Shown piece after piece: positions 19,412 through 27,493 of a stretch of 29,814 bases of DNA (position 1 is its first letter; each line of letters begins with the position of its first letter). A program made the position numbers and the translations under genes. The notes below the pieces were generated by a model. The model was not told where the DNA came from, did not search any database, and saw nothing but the letters and a program-made list of their open reading frames with translations. Location: the IMG/VR virus record IMGVR_UViG_3300009149_000184, positions 1 through 29,814 of that record; one strand, given 5' to 3'. Source of the stretch: a virus.

Positions 19412-19954
19412 ATGGCTTGTTTAAGTAATAGTGGATATGCTAAGGGATGTGACAGTTCCTATGGTGGTATCAAGAAAATAGCAATTTATGAAAAAGCCGC
19501 TTTTAACCTTACAGGAATGACCGTAACTGCTGGTGTAGTATCTGCATCAACATTATATTCTGGTTATACTGGTTATACATATGATTTTTTAAAGGACAAC
19601 TCTAACTGGACAGAAGCAATCGTGGGTGATGGAATAATGACAACTGTGCATTTTACACCAATCATTACACTTGTTTTTAGAAAAATGAGCAACACTTTAA
19701 GAAATGAAATTATGGAACTTACAAAAGGTGAATTAGTAGCATTTTTGACTGACTACAACGATGTGACTTGGATGATAGGGTCCGATAGAGGCTTACAATT
19801 AGGTGCAGGTGCAGGTGGATCATCTGGTTCAAAACTTGAAGAACTTAACGGTGAAACAATTGTTTTGACTGGAGCAGAAACTTACAAAGCATACACAATA
19901 GATGTGACAACACAAAGTTGGTATGTAGCAGGAGCACAACCATCAGGTTGGTAG
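19412..19954 (+). CDS. Virion structural protein, tail-tube-like
   Basis: 180 residues. The N-terminus MACLSNSGYAKGCDSSYGGI followed by KKIAIYEKAAFNL, and the later TLVFRKMSNTLRNEIMELTK with LVAFLTDYNDVTWMIGSDRG, form a beta-rich pattern. It is widespread in Bacteroidota phages directly after the capsid gene, where it is considered the tail-tube or major tail protein. A Gly/Ser-rich loop (GAGAGGSSGSK) precedes the last strands. The role is inferred from position and fold pattern. It is followed by a strong terminator, which makes this the end of the capsid transcript. Confidence 0.6.
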   Translation: MACLSNSGYAKGCDSSYGGIKKIAIYEKAAFNLTGMTVTAGVVSASTLYSGYTGYTYDFLKDNSNWTEAIVGDGIMTTVHFTPIITLVFRKMSNTLRNEIMELTKGELVAFLTDYNDVTWMIGSDRGLQLGAGAGGSSGSKLEELNGETIVLTGAETYKAYTIDVTTQSWYVAGAQPSGW

Positions 19955-19978
19955 AATTAAAATAAATAGTTTATTGAT

Positions 19979-20016
19979 AAAAGGACTTTTCTTTGATGAA
20001 AAGTCCTTTTTTTTAT
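19979..20016 (+). terminator. Rho-independent terminator after the capsid/tail-tube block
   Basis: AAAAGGACTTTTC (19979-19991) pairs over 13 bp with GAAAAGTCCTTTT (19998-20010) around TTTGAT, followed by T. The T run merges directly into the next promoter-like motif. Confidence 0.92.
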
Positions 20017-20024
20017 ATATATAA
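20011..20024 (+). promoter_or_regulatory. Promoter-like motif TTTTATATATATAA before the portal operon
   Basis: Exact 14-mer, identical to 13809-13822, lying directly on the tail of the terminator. This gives a terminator-promoter relay between the capsid and portal transcripts. It ends 35 bases before the ATG at 20060. Confidence 0.6.
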
Positions 20025-20059
20025 GTGAGTAAAACTATATAAAAAGTAAAAAAAAACAT

Positions 20060-20482
20060 ATGTCTTTAAGATTACCATACAATAACAGCGATACAACATA
20101 CTTTTATTTGACTTTAAATGAAAGATATATTGGAACAATAGAAACAGGACTTACATATTCAGTTCAGTTTAGTAAAAACACATCATCAACCACAAAAAGT
20201 GCCGCAGTGGCTGACTTATCACAATACCCTGAGACATATAACTATGTCGGTTTAACAACTATAACAGGCGGCACAGGTTCAAATGGTTCAAACAATGTAA
20301 AATTAGATGAAGGTTGGTATAAATATGAAGTATATACTTGGGCTGATAGAACAACAAAGTTGAATAGATTAGAATTGGGACAGGCATATATTTTTGATAA
20401 TGCGAATAAAACACAAAATACACCTGATGATACAGAAACTTATGTTGAGACAAAGGACAAATATGTATATAATAGAGGATAA
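20060..20482 (+). CDS. Virion-associated hypothetical protein upstream of portal
   Basis: 140 residues, probably all-beta: YFYLTLNERYIGTIETGLTY, YSVQFSKNTSSTTKSAAVAD, then a Gly/Asn loop and DEGWYKYEVYTWADR. Similar short beta proteins often sit between tail-tube and portal genes in Bacteroidota phages, and a decoration or tail-associated role is possible. No family was recognised with confidence. It has its own promoter-like motif and the portal gene starts 17 bases after its stop. Confidence 0.55.
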   Translation: MSLRLPYNNSDTTYFYLTLNERYIGTIETGLTYSVQFSKNTSSTTKSAAVADLSQYPETYNYVGLTTITGGTGSNGSNNVKLDEGWYKYEVYTWADRTTKLNRLELGQAYIFDNANKTQNTPDDTETYVETKDKYVYNRG

Positions 20483-20499
20483 AAAAATAAAAATTAGAA

Positions 20500-22128
20500 A
20501 TGAAATTAAATAATAGTTCAAAAAATGAAGAAAGGTTCTTATTTTCAGCACTTTCCTATCAAGAAAACACCGTTTTACCCGATTTTAAGGTTCAAGTGAA
20601 TAAAGATTGGGTGCCTTACGGTGATAATAACCTTTTTCCTGATGAATTGGTAAATCTTTTTAATAAATCAGGTATTCATAACGCAATTATTGAGAGTAAA
20701 ACAAGAATGATGTGTGGAGATGGAATGGTTCAAGACGCACCCGAAGAAGAATGGAGTGATAAAACACAAGCGTTTATAGATATGTGTAACCCTTATGATA
20801 GTTTAACAGATGTATATAAGAAATGTGCGATGGACTATGAGATTTATGGGCTTGCTTATATTGAAGTTATATGGGGAAAAGGTAGAAAACAAATAGCAGA
20901 AATATACCACTTAGACGCATCAAAAGTTAGATGGGGAAAAAGGGACAAAGGCAGAATTAAAACTTATTATTATAGTGAAGATTGGAACAATTATAGAAAG
21001 TTTGATTACAAGCCGATTGAAATACCTATATTTGATCAGACCGCAACATCACCAAGACAGGTTATTCCAATTGTGAGATATACACCTGCTTTGAATTACT
21101 ACGCTTTTCCTGATTACACAGGCGGGTTAAAATGGATACAGATAGATACAGAAATTGCGAACTTCCATTTTAATAACTTAAAGAACGGGATGGCACCTTC
21201 AGTATTTTTTGGTTTTCCAGTTGGTGAAACCACAAATGAAGAAAGGGAAACAATTGAAAGAAAAATCAAAGAAAAATATACAGGAACAAATCAAGCAGGT
21301 AAGTTCATCTTAGCATTTTATGATGCAGAGGGTGATAAGAAACCTGAGGTAACAATTTTGGAGCAATCTAACGCAGATAAACAATATGATTTGTTGAACA
21401 GAACTACATTACAACAGATTTTAATAGCACACAAAGTAGTAAATGAAAACTTGGTAGGTATATCAACACCTGGTAAATTGGGTTCAGGTAAAGAGGTTCT
21501 TGCGAATTATGAATTATATTTCAACACCGTTGTTAAGCCTGAGCAACAATCAGTTTTAGATCCTTTTAAAAAGATAATGTTGGTGAATGGTTTTAACGAT
21601 ATAATGATTTTAGAAAACCAACCTATTTCATTAGACTTCAGTGAAAACATTATGAGGGAAATACTTACACAAGATGAGATGAGGGAAATACTTGGTTATG
21701 AAGCATTGGAAATAGCAGAAGATGTAATTGATGAAAACGCAATTATTGAAGATGAAAGTGGAGTGACGGTAAATCAAAAAAGATGGACTTATGATTTCGC
21801 AGGAGTAAGTAAAATAGATAAGGCAAATGCACAGACGGTTTTACAAAATGCTAATTTGAAAGATTTATATATGTGGAGAATAGTAAAGGGTTCAAAAGAA
21901 AATTGCCCTGCCTGTGATAAAGATAAAAAGACAGGTAAAATTGGATACAACGGACAAGTAAGAACATTGGAAAGATGGTTAAAAACTGCTATTCCAGGTC
22001 AGATTGACGGACAGAGGTTTGGTTCTTATCAGTTTAGTAGCCCTTTTGGTTCAGGAAAATACGGAACATATTGTGAAGCAGATTGCCAATGTAAATTGGT
22101 TAAAGTTGGTTCAGTTGAAAAGAAATAA
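20500..22128 (+). CDS. Portal protein with C-terminal Cys-rich (MuF-like) extension
   Basis: 542 residues. The body has portal features: VPYGDNNLFPDELVNLFNKS, SGIHNAIIESKTRMMCGDGM, DYEIYGLAYIEVIWGKGRKQ, HFNNLKNGMAPSVFFGFPVG, and the helical stem followed by LVGISTPGKLGSGKEVLANY. It forms the dodecameric ring at the head vertex through which DNA passes and to which terminase docks. The last hundred residues add ENCPACDKDKKTG and YCEADCQCKLVKVG, a CxxC...CxCxL ending like that of MuF-type minor head proteins; such a fusion is noted only by motif. The length is above a typical portal by about that extension. Confidence 0.88.
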   Translation: MKLNNSSKNEERFLFSALSYQENTVLPDFKVQVNKDWVPYGDNNLFPDELVNLFNKSGIHNAIIESKTRMMCGDGMVQDAPEEEWSDKTQAFIDMCNPYDSLTDVYKKCAMDYEIYGLAYIEVIWGKGRKQIAEIYHLDASKVRWGKRDKGRIKTYYYSEDWNNYRKFDYKPIEIPIFDQTATSPRQVIPIVRYTPALNYYAFPDYTGGLKWIQIDTEIANFHFNNLKNGMAPSVFFGFPVGETTNEERETIERKIKEKYTGTNQAGKFILAFYDAEGDKKPEVTILEQSNADKQYDLLNRTTLQQILIAHKVVNENLVGISTPGKLGSGKEVLANYELYFNTVVKPEQQSVLDPFKKIMLVNGFNDIMILENQPISLDFSENIMREILTQDEMREILGYEALEIAEDVIDENAIIEDESGVTVNQKRWTYDFAGVSKIDKANAQTVLQNANLKDLYMWRIVKGSKENCPACDKDKKTGKIGYNGQVRTLERWLKTAIPGQIDGQRFGSYQFSSPFGSGKYGTYCEADCQCKLVKVGSVEKK

Positions 22129-22145
22129 AAATAAATAAAAATAAG

Positions 22146-22703
22146 ATGAGCACAAGAGTATATATGATGAGCGTGAATGACTTGAAAGAGTATAGCACAA
22201 TAGACTATTCAGTAGAAGATAAACTTTTAGAGAATAGTATATATGACGCACAGAAGATTGATGTTCAAGCAATTTTAGGAACAAGGTTGTATAAGGCATT
22301 AGAAACAAAGATTATTTCAGGTTCCATATCTGGCGAAACTGCTTATAAGACATTATTGGATGATTATATTTTTGATGTTTTAATGAAGTCAGCACAAATG
22401 AGAGGTTTGTTATATGTTTTCGCTAAGATAAGAAACAAAGGTATAATGGAACAGAGCAGCGACAACTCTAACCCTGTGGATATAACAATTTTGAACAAAA
22501 TGAGGGACGAAATACAGAATGATTTTGAATACTTTTCAAATAAGTTGAAACAATACTTATGTGAAGTTGAATTACCTGAATATAAAGATTACAACCCTGA
22601 TAGTTTAGATTATTATGATACACCGAATAAAACAGATAGTTATTTTACTGGAATATATTTAGGATATGATGAAAGTGATAGGGACTGGAAAAATGAAGCA
22701 TAA
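22146..22703 (+). CDS. Head-tail connector/adaptor-like protein (DUF6712 type)
   Basis: 185 residues, mostly helical: SVNDLKEYSTIDYSVEDKLL, IYDAQKIDVQAILGTRLYKA, LLDDYIFDVLMKSAQMRGLL, ending in an acidic Tyr-rich tail. The pattern of a helical bundle containing A-Q-x-x-D-x-x-x-I-L-G-x-x-L resembles DUF6712 and other phage adaptor proteins that bind below the portal ring. The placement directly after portal supports a head-completion role. Family assignment is by pattern only. Confidence 0.65.
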   Translation: MSTRVYMMSVNDLKEYSTIDYSVEDKLLENSIYDAQKIDVQAILGTRLYKALETKIISGSISGETAYKTLLDDYIFDVLMKSAQMRGLLYVFAKIRNKGIMEQSSDNSNPVDITILNKMRDEIQNDFEYFSNKLKQYLCEVELPEYKDYNPDSLDYYDTPNKTDSYFTGIYLGYDESDRDWKNEA

Positions 22704-22708
22704 AAATT

Positions 22709-22993
22709 ATGGAATTATTAGTATTTATATTAGCAACATACGGACTTACAAATATAATTGTAAATGAAAGTGTGTTTAGAAAACAAGTTGAATGGGTTAA
22801 AAAGAAATTACCATTTTTGAAAAATGTTTTGAGTTGCCCTACTTGTTGTGCCTTTTGGGTTGGCGTTGGGTTGTTTTTGGTGGCTCCTACGGCACTTTCA
22901 GGTTTGTTCTTAGCAGATGTGTTGTTAGCAGGTTTAATAGCGTCAGGTGCGATAAATATAATTGAGCATTTAAAAATAAAGTTTGGAATATAA
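22709..22993 (+). CDS. DUF1360-like small membrane protein
   Basis: 94 residues. An N-terminal hydrophobic helix (LLVFILATYGLTNIIV) is followed by a basic loop, the motif LSCPTCCAFWVGVGLFLV and a further hydrophobic part (LADVLLAGLIASGAINII). The C-x-x-C-x-x-F-W-x-G motif in a small membrane protein is typical of DUF1360. Its role is unknown. Its place inside the head-tail connector operon is usual for related Bacteroidota phages. The stop overlaps the next ATG by one base (TAATG). Confidence 0.6.
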   Translation: MELLVFILATYGLTNIIVNESVFRKQVEWVKKKLPFLKNVLSCPTCCAFWVGVGLFLVAPTALSGLFLADVLLAGLIASGAINIIEHLKIKFGI

Positions 22994-23442
22994 TGGACAA
23001 AACATACTATCAAGTTTTAACAAAGATGAGTGAAATAGCGCTTTCAGGTGTAAATGAGTGTTTTATTGGAGATGTTTGGGAGGTTCAAGCAGTTGCAAGA
23101 AAATACCCTTTATTGGTTATTGACCCGCATTACAAAAACCACACATATCAAAATGGTTTATTTACTTTAAGATTAGATTTATATATGGTTGATTTGGTTT
23201 ATGATGATGAGAGCAATGAATTAGAAGTTTTGAGTGATATGACAGGGTATATGATACAATATATAAATTACCTTAGGGATAAAGATGAGACTTATGGGTT
23301 TTATTTTATAAAAGATATAAACACCGTGATAAACTTACAGACTTTTACTGAAAAGTGGGATGATAGTGTGAGCGGAGTTAAAGTTGAAATAGACATAAGA
23401 GTTCCCGATGATGGTTCTTTATGTAAAAGTATATGGTATTAA
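22993..23442 (+). CDS. Tail terminator/completion-like protein
   Basis: 149 residues with an alpha/beta pattern: a helix at the start, PLLVIDPHYKNHTYQNGLFT, LRLDLYMVDLVYDDESNELE, a helical middle (VLSDMTGYMIQYINYLRDKD) and a strand ending VKVEIDIRVPDDGSLC. The order beta-beta-helix-beta and the place between the connector and an HK97 gp10-like gene fit a tail terminator or tail-completion protein. The sequence family is not certain. The start is ATG 22993, overlapping the previous stop. Confidence 0.55.
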   Translation: MDKTYYQVLTKMSEIALSGVNECFIGDVWEVQAVARKYPLLVIDPHYKNHTYQNGLFTLRLDLYMVDLVYDDESNELEVLSDMTGYMIQYINYLRDKDETYGFYFIKDINTVINLQTFTEKWDDSVSGVKVEIDIRVPDDGSLCKSIWY

Positions 23443-23443
23443 A

Positions 23444-23884
23444 ATGGCAGACAGAATACATTGGAAAAGATTAGAAAGCGCACTGAAGAGGTATGGTAAG
23501 AAGGTCGTTGATGATATGACTGACCTTTTAACTAAACAGGATCATATTGATACTGGTAAATTGAGGGATAGTATTAAAGCGTATGTTGAGGGAAGCGATG
23601 AAGCAAAGTTGGCATTATACATAACATACTACCCCGCAGAATATGGACAATATGCTTACAGATGGTTTGAAAAGAGTAGTATAAGAACAATAACAACAAC
23701 TACAACAATAAAAGGAAAAAAGAGGACAATTAGAAAGAAGGTTGGAACAAGACCCGAAAGTCCGCTTTTTACAGAACCAATGATAGACTTGATTGACTTT
23801 AATGATGAACTGACAGACTTGATGACACAGGCTTCAAGAGCAGATTTGGAAGAAACAATATACAATCATATTAAAAATAAATAA
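23444..23884 (+). CDS. HK97 gp10-like head-tail joining/tail-completion protein
   Basis: 146 residues from ATG 23444, one base after the previous stop; an upstream ATG at 23408 lies inside the preceding gene and is rejected. The pattern LESALKRYGKKVVDDMTDLL, DTGKLRDSIKAYVEG, YYPAEYGQYAYRWFEKSS, then RPESPLFTEPM, is that of the HK97 gp10 family: a helix, the DTGxLRxSI turn, strands, and a P-x-x-P-F/L-x-x-P end. This family closes the tail-proximal face of the head-tail joint. Together with 22146 and 22993 it forms the usual connector set. Confidence 0.7.
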   Translation: MADRIHWKRLESALKRYGKKVVDDMTDLLTKQDHIDTGKLRDSIKAYVEGSDEAKLALYITYYPAEYGQYAYRWFEKSSIRTITTTTTIKGKKRTIRKKVGTRPESPLFTEPMIDLIDFNDELTDLMTQASRADLEETIYNHIKNK

Positions 23885-23890
23885 AAGAAA

Positions 23891-25120
23891 ATGAGTTTAG
23901 CAGCAATACAAGACCCTTATGATTTAATGCCAGTAGTGAATACTATACCAATTGTTTATAGTAGTTCCTTTTCGGCACAAAGCGGGTTTAGATATAAAGT
24001 GATTTTACTAAATAGTGGAGCAACAGAAGAACTTACATTGTGGATACACCCTGATACTAATAATAGCAATTATTGCATATACAATTTTAATATGGTTTTA
24101 GGTGATTTGGTTGGAACAGACAAAGACAACTGGGATGTTGAGACATTTACAGCAGCACCGAACTCACTATACAATTATAATTTTAGATTGATAGAATATA
24201 TTGGAGCAACAAGCGGGGCAACAACTTTATATAAATCAGGCGGCTTTTATGTTTTTAGAGGCGTTAAACAATATGGAGATTTTTGGAGTATGGGTGATTA
24301 TATACCTTGGTCGGGAAACACCGCAACTTTTTTATCAACAAGACAAAAGAGGGAATATAGTTTAACTGAAACGGCAGTTGTGAATACATTTTTTGGTAGT
24401 TTTGGACCAACAACAGAAGATGCTGATTGGGACAGATTAAACATAAGTGTTTATAATGGAGATTTTTTAGTTGAATATACGATTAGTGGAAAAACATTAG
24501 CAAGTCCATATATTTATACTTTACCAATAGGACCCGCACAATTGAATAACATATCAACAGCGGGTGATATGGTGAATGCGACAACAGGAGCACCAACAAC
24601 GGGAGCGATTTTAGATACAGACGACATTTGGTATGAGGTTTATTTGAAAAATGGAAATGACTATGTGAGTGAAACTTTAAGAATAAACTTAGACCATACT
24701 TGTTATAAACACGATGGAGTTAAGTTCGTTTGGTTGGGCGACTTATCAACATATGAACAATTTACATTTAGAATGGCAGACACTAAATCATTTAAGACAA
24801 GTAAAAATGAAATTAAAAGCGACCACAGACATTTAATAGGAAGTGAATGGACATATGCGGTTGGAGATAGAGGTAGAAAAAATATAAATGTATCAACAAC
24901 TGAAAACCACAGAGTTATTAGTGGTTGGATAAAAGATAAAGAAGCAAGCGATTTAATGGAGTTGTTTAGAAGCCCTGATGTTTATATCAACATAGATGGG
25001 AGTTTATTTCCAGTTATTATAACATCAACAAGTTATGAAGAACAGACGGTAAGAAACAACAGATTATTCAACTATACAATTGATTTTGAGATGGCTTTTG
25101 AAAAACTAAGTAATGTTTAA
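23891..25120 (+). CDS. Baseplate/distal tail structural protein
   Basis: 409 residues, beta-rich throughout (PIVYSSSFSAQSGFRYKVIL, GGFYVFRGVKQYGDFWSMGD, DDIWYEVYLKNGNDYVSETL). It ends in an HRHLIG/ENHRVISGWIKDKEASDLMEL segment and a final NRLFNYTIDFEMAFE, the kind of ending seen in distal tail or tail-hub proteins of Bacteroidota phages. It overlaps the next gene by one base (TAATG). The role is assigned from position between tail completion and tail-tip genes; no enzymatic motif is seen. Confidence 0.55.
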   Translation: MSLAAIQDPYDLMPVVNTIPIVYSSSFSAQSGFRYKVILLNSGATEELTLWIHPDTNNSNYCIYNFNMVLGDLVGTDKDNWDVETFTAAPNSLYNYNFRLIEYIGATSGATTLYKSGGFYVFRGVKQYGDFWSMGDYIPWSGNTATFLSTRQKREYSLTETAVVNTFFGSFGPTTEDADWDRLNISVYNGDFLVEYTISGKTLASPYIYTLPIGPAQLNNISTAGDMVNATTGAPTTGAILDTDDIWYEVYLKNGNDYVSETLRINLDHTCYKHDGVKFVWLGDLSTYEQFTFRMADTKSFKTSKNEIKSDHRHLIGSEWTYAVGDRGRKNINVSTTENHRVISGWIKDKEASDLMELFRSPDVYINIDGSLFPVIITSTSYEEQTVRNNRLFNYTIDFEMAFEKLSNV

Positions 25121-27453
25121 TGGAACTTTTTATAGAGATACTTGTTAAAGATGTAGGAACTTTAGATATAAATACTAAGGATATGGAAAGTTTTGGCATT
25201 CCTTTAACTTTTAATGTTAGTGATATAAAAGACTTCGCTTCAAGAAAGGCGAGTTTTAGTAAAACAATTAAAGTCCTTGGATCACCTAACAACAATATAA
25301 TTTTTAATCATCTTTACGAAATAAAAGGTGATAATTTTATATTTGATATGACACAAAGACACGATTGTGTTTTAACGGTAAATAAAGCAACCGTAATGGA
25401 AGGTTATTTGGTTTTAAAGGAAATACAGAAGATTAAAGTAGGTGACAGGTTCCAAGTTGTTTATGATGTAGTTATATTTGATCAGGCAAAGAACTTTTTT
25501 GAGGAAATTAGTGGAAATAAACTTACAGATTTAGATTTTTCATCAGGTTTTACTTTTAATGGAGTAAATTATAACGCAGGAGATCACACTTTTGATGAGA
25601 CAACAATAGGATATGCTATGAATTATCATTTAGTAAATAGCGTATATACCTACCCTATAATTGATTATGGTTATTATATTGAGGAAGACACAAAGCCTTT
25701 TCCTTATGAAAATACGGTGAGTGCTAATATATTATACCCCGCAGTTTTTTTAAGAGCAGTTATTGATAGGATTTTTTATGAAAGTTCAGGATATACTTAT
25801 GAAAGTCAGTTTTTTAATGGTGATACACAATCAGGAATGATAAATCAAATGGTTTTACCATCACATAAAGGAATAGAGTATGATGATTTACATATGTGTG
25901 AATATGTTGCGAATAGTTTTTCAACAGGTTCAGGTGCATATAAACCTGATTTAGATAGAAACAACGCTATAATGAACTCACTTCAAACCGTATATTATGA
26001 AATAGATGATTATTTAACATCAGCATATTCAGGTGGAACTTTTATGGGTAAAGGTCCAGCAGCACAGACAGAAAATGACCATATACTTAGATTTAGAGTT
26101 GAAGCAACAAATGATAGGGGAGGTTTAAGTGATTGTCCATTAGAAACTGGTGTAGATACAAGATACTATGTTATGAAGTGGAATATAAAAGAACAGATTA
26201 GAGAAACCGTTGGAACTTTTACATCAACAATGGCAAGAACTTATGCTGGAACACCCTTAGCAACATCATATTACTATGAAGTAGATATATCTTTAACTGA
26301 TGTAAATGATGGTGATGTTTATTTCATCATTATATCTGTTGGTCAAGAAAGAATAGATTTAGGAATACCACCACCTGGTTCAAAATGTAGAGGGCAGGCA
26401 ATAACACTGCAAGTAGCAGGTTTAAGTTTAGAATTGATTTGTGTTAGAGATAAACAGGCAACAACAGATGTGAAAATAAACAACATACTACCTGATATGG
26501 ACCAATCTACCTTTATAAGAAACCTTATAAAGATGTTTAATCTTTACATTTACGCAGATAAAGAAGACCCGAATAAATTGTTTATTGAACCAAGGGACGA
26601 GTTTTACAAGCAGGGTGGTTTAGTAAATTGGACTGAAAAAGTAGATTATAATAAAGATATAAAAATAAAAACATTATCAAGCAGCATTGCGAACAATATA
26701 GGCTTCCACCATAAGTTAGGAACTGACTATTATTCAACACAATATAAAAATACTTATAATGAAACTTATGGTGATAAGATTATAGATTTACAGAACCCTC
26801 AGTTGAGTGAGAATAAAGATATAACTATTGATTTTCAGAGTTATATGATGCAGAATAGAAACATTTGGAATGTTCCAGTTTTATATGAGGAACAAAATTA
26901 CCAACATACTTATTTTGATGATAGAAGTGATTTTGAACCTTTTGTTGCTTTTATTGAAAGTAAGGGTGGAAATATACAATTTGGAAATTGGACTTCTGGT
27001 GTGGTTAGAAACGCAACAATTACATCACCTAAGGTGGGAACACACGCAAAGATAATGGGTGGTTTTAGTTTTGATTTAAATTATGAAACAGAAACAGGAT
27101 ACACTTTTACATTTAGTGGTTATGATCCAACAAGGGGTTTATATAAGATTTTTTGGGAAAACTATATGAATGATTTAATTGATGATAGTTCAAGAATAGT
27201 TGAAATGTATTGTAATTTGAACTTGAATGATATAACTGCTTTAAACTTTAAAAATAGAGTTTTAATAGACGGACAAGTATATTATTTAGAAAAAGTAGAA
27301 TATGACCCTTCAAAAAGAAATAGTAGTAAGGTGACACTTATGAAAGAAATTGACCCTATCGCAGAAGGTAGTTTTGAAACTTGGTTCTTGTTGAAAAATG
27401 ATAGTGGCGATTATGTTTTAACAGATGCGAGTGATAAAATCATTATAAATTAA
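25120..27453 (+). CDS. Large tail-tip/baseplate hub protein
   Basis: 777 residues. The N-terminal domain (SFGIPLTFNVSDIKDFASRK, ASFSKTIKVLGSPNNNIIFN, LTVNKATVMEGYLVLKEI) is a recognisable module found at the start of large tail-tip proteins of Bacteroidota phages. The middle is beta-rich with aromatic loops, and the C-terminus has NRVLIDGQVYYLEKVEYDPS and KRNSSKVTLMKEID. It probably forms the tail tip under the tape measure, linking fibres. It is coupled to the upstream gene and followed by the promoter-like motif before the fibre gene. Confidence 0.65.
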   Translation: MELFIEILVKDVGTLDINTKDMESFGIPLTFNVSDIKDFASRKASFSKTIKVLGSPNNNIIFNHLYEIKGDNFIFDMTQRHDCVLTVNKATVMEGYLVLKEIQKIKVGDRFQVVYDVVIFDQAKNFFEEISGNKLTDLDFSSGFTFNGVNYNAGDHTFDETTIGYAMNYHLVNSVYTYPIIDYGYYIEEDTKPFPYENTVSANILYPAVFLRAVIDRIFYESSGYTYESQFFNGDTQSGMINQMVLPSHKGIEYDDLHMCEYVANSFSTGSGAYKPDLDRNNAIMNSLQTVYYEIDDYLTSAYSGGTFMGKGPAAQTENDHILRFRVEATNDRGGLSDCPLETGVDTRYYVMKWNIKEQIRETVGTFTSTMARTYAGTPLATSYYYEVDISLTDVNDGDVYFIIISVGQERIDLGIPPPGSKCRGQAITLQVAGLSLELICVRDKQATTDVKINNILPDMDQSTFIRNLIKMFNLYIYADKEDPNKLFIEPRDEFYKQGGLVNWTEKVDYNKDIKIKTLSSSIANNIGFHHKLGTDYYSTQYKNTYNETYGDKIIDLQNPQLSENKDITIDFQSYMMQNRNIWNVPVLYEEQNYQHTYFDDRSDFEPFVAFIESKGGNIQFGNWTSGVVRNATITSPKVGTHAKIMGGFSFDLNYETETGYTFTFSGYDPTRGLYKIFWENYMNDLIDDSSRIVEMYCNLNLNDITALNFKNRVLIDGQVYYLEKVEYDPSKRNSSKVTLMKEIDPIAEGSFETWFLLKNDSGDYVLTDASDKIIIN

Positions 27454-27472
27454 ACAGATTTTATATATATGA
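27452..27472 (+). promoter_or_regulatory. Promoter-like motif AAACAGA-TTTTATATATATGA before the fibre gene
   Basis: Near copy of the motif at 13804-13823 (shared ATTAAACA, then TTTTATATATAT). It overlaps the stop of the hub gene and ends 21 bases before the ATG at 27494. Confidence 0.55.
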
Positions 27473-27493
27473 TTAGAAAAAAAGAATATAAAG

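Noticed and set aside
23408-23443. Upstream ATG for the HK97 gp10-like gene
   Set aside because: It would extend into the preceding gene by 35 bases; ATG 23444 follows that stop directly and fits the family N-terminus.
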